NCBI GenBank assembly: GCA_030149995.1 | Contig: JASLGV010000272.1 | Coordinates: 1 to 5,442, forward strand | Length of the DNA: 5,442 nt | Source of the DNA: Pedobacter sp. | GTDB lineage: Bacteria > Bacteroidota > Bacteroidia > Sphingobacteriales > Sphingobacteriaceae | Reading direction: 5' to 3' | Part shown: positions 1 through 5,442 of the stretch, in pieces | Layout: the number at the start of each line of letters is the position of its first letter | Position numbering within the stretch: position 1 is the stretch's first letter | Notes under the pieces: model-generated | The model's database searches: none | What the model was told of the DNA's origin: nothing | The model's input: the letters and a program-made list of their open reading frames with translations, nothing else | Translations under genes and position numbers: made by a program

Positions 1-214
1 TCTTAAATACCTTTCGCTTGGTTATCAGCTGTCTGCTGATCTTGCAAAAAAAATGGGTATGAACTCCCTTTCTGTTACGGCAGCCGGTACCAACCTGTGG
101 TTACTCTTTGCTGATAAAAGACTGGAAGGACAGGATCCTGAATTTTTTAATGCAGGCGGAGTTGCCCAACCTTTGTCTAAACAGGTGATTATTTCTTTAA
201 AAATCGGTATTTAA
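1..214 (+). CDS. SusC/RagA-family TonB-dependent outer-membrane transporter, C-terminal end (5' partial)
   Basis: Only the last 70 residues are in the window. The frame uses codons from base 2 and ends at TAA 212-214. SusC-type proteins are 22-stranded outer-membrane barrels that work with a SusD lipoprotein lid and import ligands using TonB energy. The visible tail has the usual SusC ending: a strand beginning YLSLGYQL, a strand ending in AAGTNLWLLF, the conserved GQDPE motif at visible residues 43-47, and a final strand ending SLKIGI. The last residue is Ile rather than the aromatic residue common at the end of outer-membrane barrels. The SusD partner starts 12 bp downstream, which fits the near-invariant SusC-SusD order and strengthens the call. 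The plug, TonB box and any carboxypeptidase-like N-terminal domain lie upstream of the window, so the substrate class cannot be judged from this gene. Confidence 0.93.
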   Translation, partial: LKYLSLGYQLSADLAKKMGMNSLSVTAAGTNLWLLFADKRLEGQDPEFFNAGGVAQPLSKQVIISLKIGI

Positions 215-226
215 ATTCAATAGCTA

Positions 227-1723
227 ATGAAAATCTTTGTAATATTTAAAAATCAGGTATGCAGAAAGCTGACCAGCAAGTTGCTGCCCATATTTATTCT
301 ACTGATGTCTTTGTCGGGCTGTAAAAAAATGCTGGATACCCTACCCGATAACCGGGCCGAACTCAGCAGTCCGGATAAAGTATCACAATTATTAGTTACC
401 GCTTATCCTGACCGGGATTATATTACTTTTTGCGAGTCCATGTCGGATAATGTTGGCGATCGGGGCTATAAAACGACCTACAATGATCCTTTGCTAAATG
501 AGAATCCCTATCGTTTTATGGATTTCACTTCTGATAACGCCGGTTCCGTAGATGAATACTGGGCTTCTTGTTACCGCGCCATTGCAGCGGCCAACCTGGC
601 GCTTAATGCTTGCGAGAATGCGTCTGATCCGGCTGCCTATAATCCATACAAAGGCGAAGCCCTGGTAGCCCGGGCTTATGCACACTTTATGCTTGTATCA
701 CTTTTTGCCAAAACGTACGATCCGGCTACGGCTGCCAGTGATCCTGGCATTCCATATGTTACAACACCCGAAACTACTTTATACGCAAAATACGAACGTA
801 ATACGGTGGCTTATGTATATGATATGATTGATAAAGATCTGGCAGCTGGTTTACCCTTACTGAATGACAATGTCTATAAAGTTCGTGTTTATCGCTTTAA
901 CCAGGCGGCAGCACATGCTTTTGCCAGCCGATTCTACCTGTTCCGCCAGCAATATGATAAGGCTATTGCACAGGCCAACCTGGCCTTAACTGGTAATATA
1001 GTATCTTACCTGCGTCCATGGAATACCGTTTACTCGGCTCTTTCTGATTTAGAGATCAAAAGCAGGTATACAAAATCTACCGAAAAGGCGAATCTTTTGC
1101 TGGCTACAACGGCTTCCATCTGGGGTTTTGGCTGGCAGACTTACCGTTACGGCTTAAATTCAGCATTACAGCGGCAGATTTATCTACAACCCAATGTAAC
1201 GGGTGGAAGCTGGGCAGACAAAGCAGGTGGTTATGGATCTTCAGGCGAATTAATGGGCGTTAATAAATGGTACCAGAACTTTGTTTCCATCACCACCAAG
1301 ATTGGTAATTATTACATGTATGTTCCATTATTAAGTGCCGAAGAAGTATTGTTCAATAAAGCTGAATCGCAGGTCATGCTGGGGAGTTATGATGATGCCA
1401 TTACTCTCCTTAACGGCTATCTGAGTACCCGTATCAGTAATTACAATCCGAATCAACACAACCTTTCTGTGGCAAAAGTTCAGGCGTTTTATAAAACCTC
1501 AGATACCCGGCAGGCATTTATTCAAACCATTCTGGATTTTAAAAGAGTAGAATTTATGCAGGAAGGTCATCGTTGGTTTGATATTCTGCGTCATCACCTG
1601 CCTGTAGTTCATGTAGACGAAAATCAACAAACCTTTCAACTTACAGCAAACGATCTGAGACGTGTACTGCAGATTCCGCAAACCTCTCAGACTTCGGGCG
1701 GATTGGCCGCTAATCCAAGATAA
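227..1723 (+). CDS. SusD/RagB-family substrate-binding outer-membrane lipoprotein
   Basis: This 498-residue protein is a surface lipoprotein that would cap the SusC barrel and capture the ligand. The N-terminus is a lipoprotein signal with a hydrophobic core around residues 18-30 and lipobox LSGC (29-32), giving a mature end Cys-Lys-Lys-Met-Leu-Asp. SusD-like helical features follow: the YWASCYRAI and ANLALNACE segments (111-130), the KGEALVARAYAHFMLV helix (142-157), the DPGIPYVTTPE loop (172-182), and a TPR-like helix pair around 225-255. The C-terminal domain carries the family signature FKRVEFMQEGHRWFDILR (438-455) and a late IPQT segment. Length is typical of the family. The tail ends GGLAANPR instead of the more usual NPxxxQNPGY-like ending, so it is a somewhat divergent member. 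ATG 227 is the only in-frame start that leaves a complete signal peptide; no Shine-Dalgarno sequence precedes it, as is normal in Bacteroidota. It is translated 12 bp after SusC. The ligand is unknown. Confidence 0.95.
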   Translation: MKIFVIFKNQVCRKLTSKLLPIFILLMSLSGCKKMLDTLPDNRAELSSPDKVSQLLVTAYPDRDYITFCESMSDNVGDRGYKTTYNDPLLNENPYRFMDFTSDNAGSVDEYWASCYRAIAAANLALNACENASDPAAYNPYKGEALVARAYAHFMLVSLFAKTYDPATAASDPGIPYVTTPETTLYAKYERNTVAYVYDMIDKDLAAGLPLLNDNVYKVRVYRFNQAAAHAFASRFYLFRQQYDKAIAQANLALTGNIVSYLRPWNTVYSALSDLEIKSRYTKSTEKANLLLATTASIWGFGWQTYRYGLNSALQRQIYLQPNVTGGSWADKAGGYGSSGELMGVNKWYQNFVSITTKIGNYYMYVPLLSAEEVLFNKAESQVMLGSYDDAITLLNGYLSTRISNYNPNQHNLSVAKVQAFYKTSDTRQAFIQTILDFKRVEFMQEGHRWFDILRHHLPVVHVDENQQTFQLTANDLRRVLQIPQTSQTSGGLAANPR

Positions 1724-1740
1724 TTAAACGATATACAATT

Positions 1741-2769
1741 ATGAAAACCATCAGCACCTCTATAAAATATTTATTCTTAACTGGCTTATTATTAACCAGT
1801 GCCTGTAAAAAAAAGGATGACCTGATTACCCAGGATAATTACCTGGGACAGGAAGTTTCGGGCAGCACAGAACTCGACCGGCAATTAACCGAAATTTTTG
1901 TTAAGCCCTACAATATTGACATCCGCTATAAGTGGGATCAGTCTGCCTTTGATATGCAATATACGCTGGTTCCTCCCCGTGAAGACCGCGTGCTCCCGGC
2001 CATGATTACCATGAAAAAGGTATGGATCGATCCTTATAACGCCGAAACCGGCAGCCAGTTGTTTATGAAAACTTATGCTCCTAAAGAAATCATCCTTGCC
2101 GGAAGTCCCATCCTCACCAAAGATGGTAATGGTATTAACGGCCTTGGTGAAGGCGGGCTCGATATTCTGCTCAGCAGCATTAATACCATCAACACAAAAA
2201 ACAAAACAGATGTAATCAATCTCCTTCATCTGATTCACCATGAATTTACGCATATCCTCAACCAGAAAAAAGCATATCCACCCGAATTTCTCCAGGTATC
2301 GCCCGCATCTGATTACATCGCCGACTGGTACAATTCTCCTGTTGAACCCCTGTCACTGGGGTTTATTTCGGGTTATGCCCGTAAGGACCCAGGGGAGGAT
2401 TTTGCCGAAATGGTTTCCTGGATGCTCACCTGGGGCAAAGATTATTACGAAAATGTTTATCTGAAGCCTGCTTTAGTGCAGGTGCCGGATCCGACACTAT
2501 ATCCGGCAGGTAGTTATGGGAGATTGGGGCCCGGGCAGTATTACCGGCTCGCAGATCTTGCTGATATTAATAAGGCTTTTAATGGAACAATCGCCTCCAT
2601 CCAGGCTTTCTTTATTAAAGAATTGATTACGCCAAATTATTCGGCAGGTATAGCCAAACTCAGACAAAAAGAGGCAATTGTAGTGGCCTATTTCAAATCG
2701 GCTTATAATATTGACTTCTACAGTTTGCAAAACAACGTACAGATTGCTTTGAAAAATGCAACTATTTAA
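1741..2769 (+). CDS. Substrate import-associated zinc metallohydrolase lipoprotein (putative zinc-binding metallopeptidase, Peptidase_Mx1-like)
   Basis: This 342-residue lipoprotein probably sits on the outer membrane and hydrolyses a substrate handled by the adjacent SusC/SusD pair. The signal peptide ends in lipobox TSAC (19-22), followed by Lys-Lys-Lys-Asp-Asp. Residues 43-150 match the family pattern as I know it: ELDRQLTEIFVKPYNIDIRY, a KKVWIDPY segment (92-99), PKEIILAGS (114-122) and GLGEGGLDILL (134-144). The active-site helix is LIHHEFTHILNQ (164-175) with HEFTH at 167-171, so His167 and His171 are likely zinc ligands and Glu168 the catalytic base. The later GEDFAEMVSW (218-227) probably supplies the third ligand, with Glu223 or Glu219 as candidates, as in gluzincin-like peptidases. 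The gene lies 17 bp after susD and 23 bp before the DUF4302 gene, in the order often seen in such loci. Peptidase activity is inferred from the motif; the natural substrate is unknown. A run of eight A follows the lipobox cysteine codon. Confidence 0.9.
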   Translation: MKTISTSIKYLFLTGLLLTSACKKKDDLITQDNYLGQEVSGSTELDRQLTEIFVKPYNIDIRYKWDQSAFDMQYTLVPPREDRVLPAMITMKKVWIDPYNAETGSQLFMKTYAPKEIILAGSPILTKDGNGINGLGEGGLDILLSSINTINTKNKTDVINLLHLIHHEFTHILNQKKAYPPEFLQVSPASDYIADWYNSPVEPLSLGFISGYARKDPGEDFAEMVSWMLTWGKDYYENVYLKPALVQVPDPTLYPAGSYGRLGPGQYYRLADLADINKAFNGTIASIQAFFIKELITPNYSAGIAKLRQKEAIVVAYFKSAYNIDFYSLQNNVQIALKNATI

Positions 2770-2792
2770 TCCACCAACAATGCTTGATTAAC

Positions 2793-3656
2793 ATGAAAAA
2801 ATATATTACTTACCTCATAATTGCCGGCATTATGATCAGTTATTCGGCCTGCAAGAAAAAGGATACGCTTATTTTTGATCAGACATCAGAACAGCGTATC
2901 ACAGCAGAACTTCGAAAAAACCAGAACCTTTTAATCAGTCCCCAATATGGCTGGAAAGCTGCCCTGTTTCCCGGTAATGGCTCGGGCATTGGTTTTTCAT
3001 TTAAATTTAATGATGCCGGTCGGGTGCAAACCTATGCGGATAACCTCATCACTTCTGCTTTTACCAGAACTTTTGACAATCCGGATATGAGCGGATATTT
3101 GATTAAGCAGTTACAAAGACCATCACTTGTTTTCAGTACATACTCTTATCTGAGCTATCTGGCTGATCCTGTAAACGGTACCCGTGGTAAGGGTTTCTTA
3201 TCCGATAATGAATTTTCTTTTATACGATCTACAGCCGATACGATTGTACTGGAAGGTAATTTCAATCAAAGCATTTTGCTGTTGATCCGTGCTACAGATA
3301 CAGAATATGATGCTTACACCAAAGGTGGTATGGCTACGCTATCTACGGCTTTAAATCGTTATATTATTTCAGCCGCCGGTAAAAACATCAGGTTGGTGCT
3401 GGATGCAGCACACCAGCCTGTGATCAACCTGGTGAGTAACAGCCTGCAAAGAACAATTTCTTTATCGTATCAGGATGAACAGGGTAAAACCCAGACTATA
3501 AAAACCCGCTGGGCCATTGCAGCAAACAGTATTTTACTGGAAGCACCAATAAGCTACAATGGGTTTTTGATCCGGGAACTGTTCTATGATAGCAACCAAA
3601 AATCTTTGTATATAAACTGGCAAAGCAAACGTTACGAATTGATTATAACAAACTGA
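2793..3656 (+). CDS. DUF4302-family lipoprotein
   Basis: This is a 287-residue lipoprotein of unknown molecular function. I place the start at ATG 2793, not at the upstream in-frame TTG 2784, because ATG gives a standard MKKY signal start; the TTG would add only three residues. Lipobox YSAC (17-20) is followed by Lys-Lys-Lys-Asp-Thr. The mature part fits DUF4302 from memory: an FDQTSEQRI helix start (28-36), a YGW motif (52-54), GIGFSFKFNDAGRV (65-78), SLVFSTYSYLSYLADP (111-126), GFLSDNEFSFI (134-144) and DTIVLEGN (149-156). The second half looks like alternating beta strands to the end. Family members are typically found beside SusC/SusD and zinc metallohydrolase lipoproteins, as here, which suggests an accessory surface component of the same import complex, perhaps for ligand binding or scaffolding. 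No catalytic motif is visible. It is the last gene of the tight cluster. Confidence 0.85.
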   Translation: MKKYITYLIIAGIMISYSACKKKDTLIFDQTSEQRITAELRKNQNLLISPQYGWKAALFPGNGSGIGFSFKFNDAGRVQTYADNLITSAFTRTFDNPDMSGYLIKQLQRPSLVFSTYSYLSYLADPVNGTRGKGFLSDNEFSFIRSTADTIVLEGNFNQSILLLIRATDTEYDAYTKGGMATLSTALNRYIISAAGKNIRLVLDAAHQPVINLVSNSLQRTISLSYQDEQGKTQTIKTRWAIAANSILLEAPISYNGFLIRELFYDSNQKSLYINWQSKRYELIITN

Positions 3657-3744
3657 TTAGAGTATCGTAAAGAGTAAATTAAATTGTAATAATTATGTTG
3701 AATTCTTCGTAACTTAATCACGGAATCAATATTTTTCATTGAAA
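3657..3744 (+). promoter_or_regulatory. AT-rich intergenic spacer between the DUF4302 and kinase genes
   Basis: This 88-bp AT-rich gap is several times longer than the 12-23 bp gaps upstream, so it is the likeliest place for a separate kinase promoter. I found no good match to the Bacteroidota pattern (TTG near -33, TAnnTTTG near -7). TATGTTGA at 3694-3701 and TAACTTAA at 3710-3717 are weak partial matches without a correctly spaced upstream box. No GC-rich hairpin followed by T residues is present, so read-through from the upstream cluster is possible. A weak 5-bp inverted repeat, TCAAT/ATTGA at 3726-3730 and 3738-3742, lies just before the start codon. The regulatory role is inferred only from gap length and composition. 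Confidence 0.3.
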
Positions 3745-5442
3745 ATGATCAAGTTACCTGAACAAAAATGGCTTTATATATGCGGCCTGATCTTCCTCTT
3801 ATCCGGTGCTTGTAAAAAACAAATACCGGATGGGAAAGACCAGCCAGAAAGAACCCGGTCAATTCTTGATAGCGCTTCTAAATTATCAAAAGATAACCCA
3901 AAGCTTCTGGTCAAATACCTCGATTCCTTATCCCGAACTTTTACTACTGCCGGTCCGGGCGATCGCTGGAAATTGTATTCGGTTAAATCGAATATGTATA
4001 TATTCAACCTGAATGACACGGTTAATGGACGGAAAATGCTTGATAGTATGTATCGCGTGCTTAACGAAAGGATTGATCAGTATCCTCAAAATTATGCCTG
4101 GACCGTTTACAATGATGGTGCTTTACTATTGAAAGAGCGTCGAAATGATGCCGCTTTTGACCGTTTTTACGAAGGGATGCAATTTGCAAGGAAACATCTC
4201 GATAGCTGCGATGTGGGTACTTTTTACGACGCTTTGGCACGGATCAAGATCAAACAATCGCAATTTGACCAGGCCATTCCTTATTTAAAAATGACCATCA
4301 AATACGAAAATACCTGCAAACCTTCGCCCGCAGAAAAAGGTAGAATGCCGCTTGTTCAATCAACAATAAACGACCTTGGGATGTGTTATGAACGCTTAGG
4401 CAGGCTGGACAGCGCCGCTTTTTACTATCAACAGGCGTTGTCTGTTCTGCCGGTACTTGCGAAACAATACAACATGAAGAAAGCCATGCAGGATTATTAC
4501 CAGGGAGAGTTTTCCGGTAACCTTGGCGGTATTTATGCTTTAACAGGCAAGGAAAAACAGGCTGAAAAATATCTTAAAGAAAGCCTAAAGTTAATGCTCA
4601 TGCCTTCCTGTGGTTGCAGTCCTTCCATTGCTTCGGAAAATAAGCTTATTGATTTGTATCTGCGCCAGGGAAGATTACAGGCTGCCGATACACTTTTAAG
4701 ACAGATAGAAGTCAACCTGAAGCGCAATCCCTCACTTAAAAGCAACCTGGATGAATGGCAACAGTTTCATCAATTGCGATGGACTTATTTTGATCAACGC
4801 AAGCAAACCAGCCAGGCATATACAGCCTTACACCGCTATTATCAGCTTCGCGATTCCATTATCGATGTGCGTAAAGAACTTGCCTCTTTAGACCTTGAAA
4901 GCAGGTTTCGGGTAAAACAACAGCAACAACAGCTGGCACTGCTATCAAAAGATAACCAGATCAAACAACTTTCTTTATACGCTGCCATTCTTTTTGTGCT
5001 GATGGCGCTTGGTATTATCTGGCTGATTATTACAAATCTGAAACGGGCTCGTAAACAAGTAGCTGCATTGACAGATCTGAACACAAAAATTTACGAACAA
5101 AACGAGCGACAACAACTTACCCTGCAGGATCTGGAACATAGCCAGCTGGAAAATACACGTTTGCTGCAGGTAGTAGCGCACGATTTGCGTAATCCGGTAG
5201 GCGCCATGACCATGCTCGCCGAGCTAATGCTGGATGTTGAACGTAACGAGGAAGACCAGGAAACTTTAAATTTAATTAGAGAATCCGGGAACCGTTCTCT
5301 AATGCTTGTAGGTGATTTATTGAGAACCAATGCTCAAAAAGATCAATTAAAAAAAGAACCGGTCGATGTACAGGTACTTATAAAAAATTGTGTTGATCTG
5401 CTGGAATTAAGAGCTATCCAAAAGCAGCAACACATAGAATTG
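3745..5442 (+). CDS. TPR-containing membrane sensor histidine kinase with lipoprotein signal (3' partial)
   Basis: The frame is open from ATG 3745 to the window end: 566 residues and no stop. It begins with a signal ending in lipobox SGAC (20-23), then Lys-Lys. Residues about 30-370 are helical; TPR-like units lie near 159-191, 206-239, 256-289 and 296-329 (e.g. DLGMCYERLGRLDSAAFYYQQAL). A juxtamembrane coiled coil (about 373-409, with Gln392-396) leads to one transmembrane helix (about 411-430, LYAAILFVLMALGIIWLIIT), then the basic KRARK cluster (433-437), which places what follows in the cytoplasm. A second linker helix reaches the HisKA domain (about 468-535) with H-box VVAHDLRNP and phospho-acceptor His479. 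Asp480 and Asn483 fit the D/ExxN/T phosphatase motif, so kinase and phosphatase activity are both plausible. The HATPase domain lies outside. The periplasmic TPR part probably senses a protein or envelope signal. A regulatory link to the upstream import genes is an inference from position. Confidence 0.9.
   Translation, partial: MIKLPEQKWLYICGLIFLLSGACKKQIPDGKDQPERTRSILDSASKLSKDNPKLLVKYLDSLSRTFTTAGPGDRWKLYSVKSNMYIFNLNDTVNGRKMLDSMYRVLNERIDQYPQNYAWTVYNDGALLLKERRNDAAFDRFYEGMQFARKHLDSCDVGTFYDALARIKIKQSQFDQAIPYLKMTIKYENTCKPSPAEKGRMPLVQSTINDLGMCYERLGRLDSAAFYYQQALSVLPVLAKQYNMKKAMQDYYQGEFSGNLGGIYALTGKEKQAEKYLKESLKLMLMPSCGCSPSIASENKLIDLYLRQGRLQAADTLLRQIEVNLKRNPSLKSNLDEWQQFHQLRWTYFDQRKQTSQAYTALHRYYQLRDSIIDVRKELASLDLESRFRVKQQQQQLALLSKDNQIKQLSLYAAILFVLMALGIIWLIITNLKRARKQVAALTDLNTKIYEQNERQQLTLQDLEHSQLENTRLLQVVAHDLRNPVGAMTMLAELMLDVERNEEDQETLNLIRESGNRSLMLVGDLLRTNAQKDQLKKEPVDVQVLIKNCVDLLELRAIQKQQHIEL

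Noticed and set aside
1885..2253. Minus-strand open frame of 122 codons opposite the metallohydrolase gene.
   Set aside because: It lies fully inside a gene with strong family motifs on the + strand and its translation shows no recognisable domain.
2784..2792. TTG start adding three residues to the DUF4302 protein.
   Set aside because: ATG 2793 gives a standard lipoprotein signal starting MKKY; no ribosome-binding sequence favours the TTG.
3631..3713. Inverted repeat GTTACGAA (3631-3638) and TTCGTAAC (3706-3713) spanning the end of the DUF4302 gene.
   Set aside because: The arms are only 8 bp with a 67-base loop and the first arm lies in coding sequence. There is no T-run after it, and a match of this size in an AT-rich stretch is not surprising.
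3726..3745. Small inverted repeats before the kinase start (TCAAT/ATTGA and TTTTC/GAAAA).
   Set aside because: Five-base AT-rich arms would be very unstable and overlap each other; no basis to call an operator, terminator or riboswitch.
3774..4019. Short open frames on both strands at 3774-4019 (-) and 3806-4012 (+).
   Set aside because: Both overlap the long + strand kinase frame starting at 3745, which has a signal peptide, TPR-like repeats and HisKA motifs; the short frames have none.
4918..4932. CAA/CAG run encoding five glutamines (392-396) in the kinase coiled coil, considered as a variable triplet repeat.
   Set aside because: Only five mixed codons, typical of Gln-rich juxtamembrane helices in these kinases; too short and interrupted to call a repeat feature.
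4533..5330. Several minus-strand open frames of 68-80 codons.
   Set aside because: They are out-of-frame reflections of the kinase gene, rich in Ser, Cys and Arg, with no domain pattern.
1..5442. Search by eye for tRNA or rRNA genes, CRISPR repeats, insertion-sequence ends or att sites.
   Set aside because: Nothing seen; nearly all bases are in five consecutive + strand genes with short gaps.

Overview
The window looks like chromosome from a member of the Bacteroidota, most likely a Pedobacter- or Mucilaginibacter-like Sphingobacteriaceae. The grounds are a SusC/SusD pair, several lipoproteins whose mature ends begin Cys-Lys-Lys, start codons without Shine-Dalgarno sequences, and a Bacteroidota-style TPR sensor kinase. 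The genus is inferred from protein style only. All five genes lie on the + strand and coding sequence fills almost the whole window.

Region 1 (1-3656) is a tight four-gene cluster with gaps of 12, 17 and 23 bp. It holds the 3' end of a SusC/RagA TonB-dependent outer-membrane transporter, its SusD/RagB partner lipoprotein, a zinc metallohydrolase lipoprotein of the 'substrate import-associated' type with an HEFTH motif, and a DUF4302 lipoprotein. No glycoside hydrolase or other carbohydrate enzyme is visible. The only enzyme-like protein resembles a gluzincin metallopeptidase. My inference is an envelope system that binds, possibly trims, and imports a substrate that need not be a glycan (peptide-like, for example). 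The true substrate cannot be read from the sequence.

Region 2 (3657-3744) is an 88-bp AT-rich spacer with no convincing terminator or consensus promoter.

Region 3 (3745-5442, running off the end) is a long open frame that starts with a lipoprotein signal, continues with TPR-like repeats and a coiled coil, crosses the membrane once, and enters a HisKA domain with phospho-acceptor His479. It is a membrane sensor histidine kinase whose ATP-binding domain lies beyond the window. It may sense or regulate the neighbouring import cluster, but only adjacency and shared orientation support that.

The protein families are known types. What appears undescribed is the function: the substrate of this enzyme-bearing SusCD system, the role of DUF4302, and a sensor kinase that seems to be both lipid-anchored and membrane-spanning.
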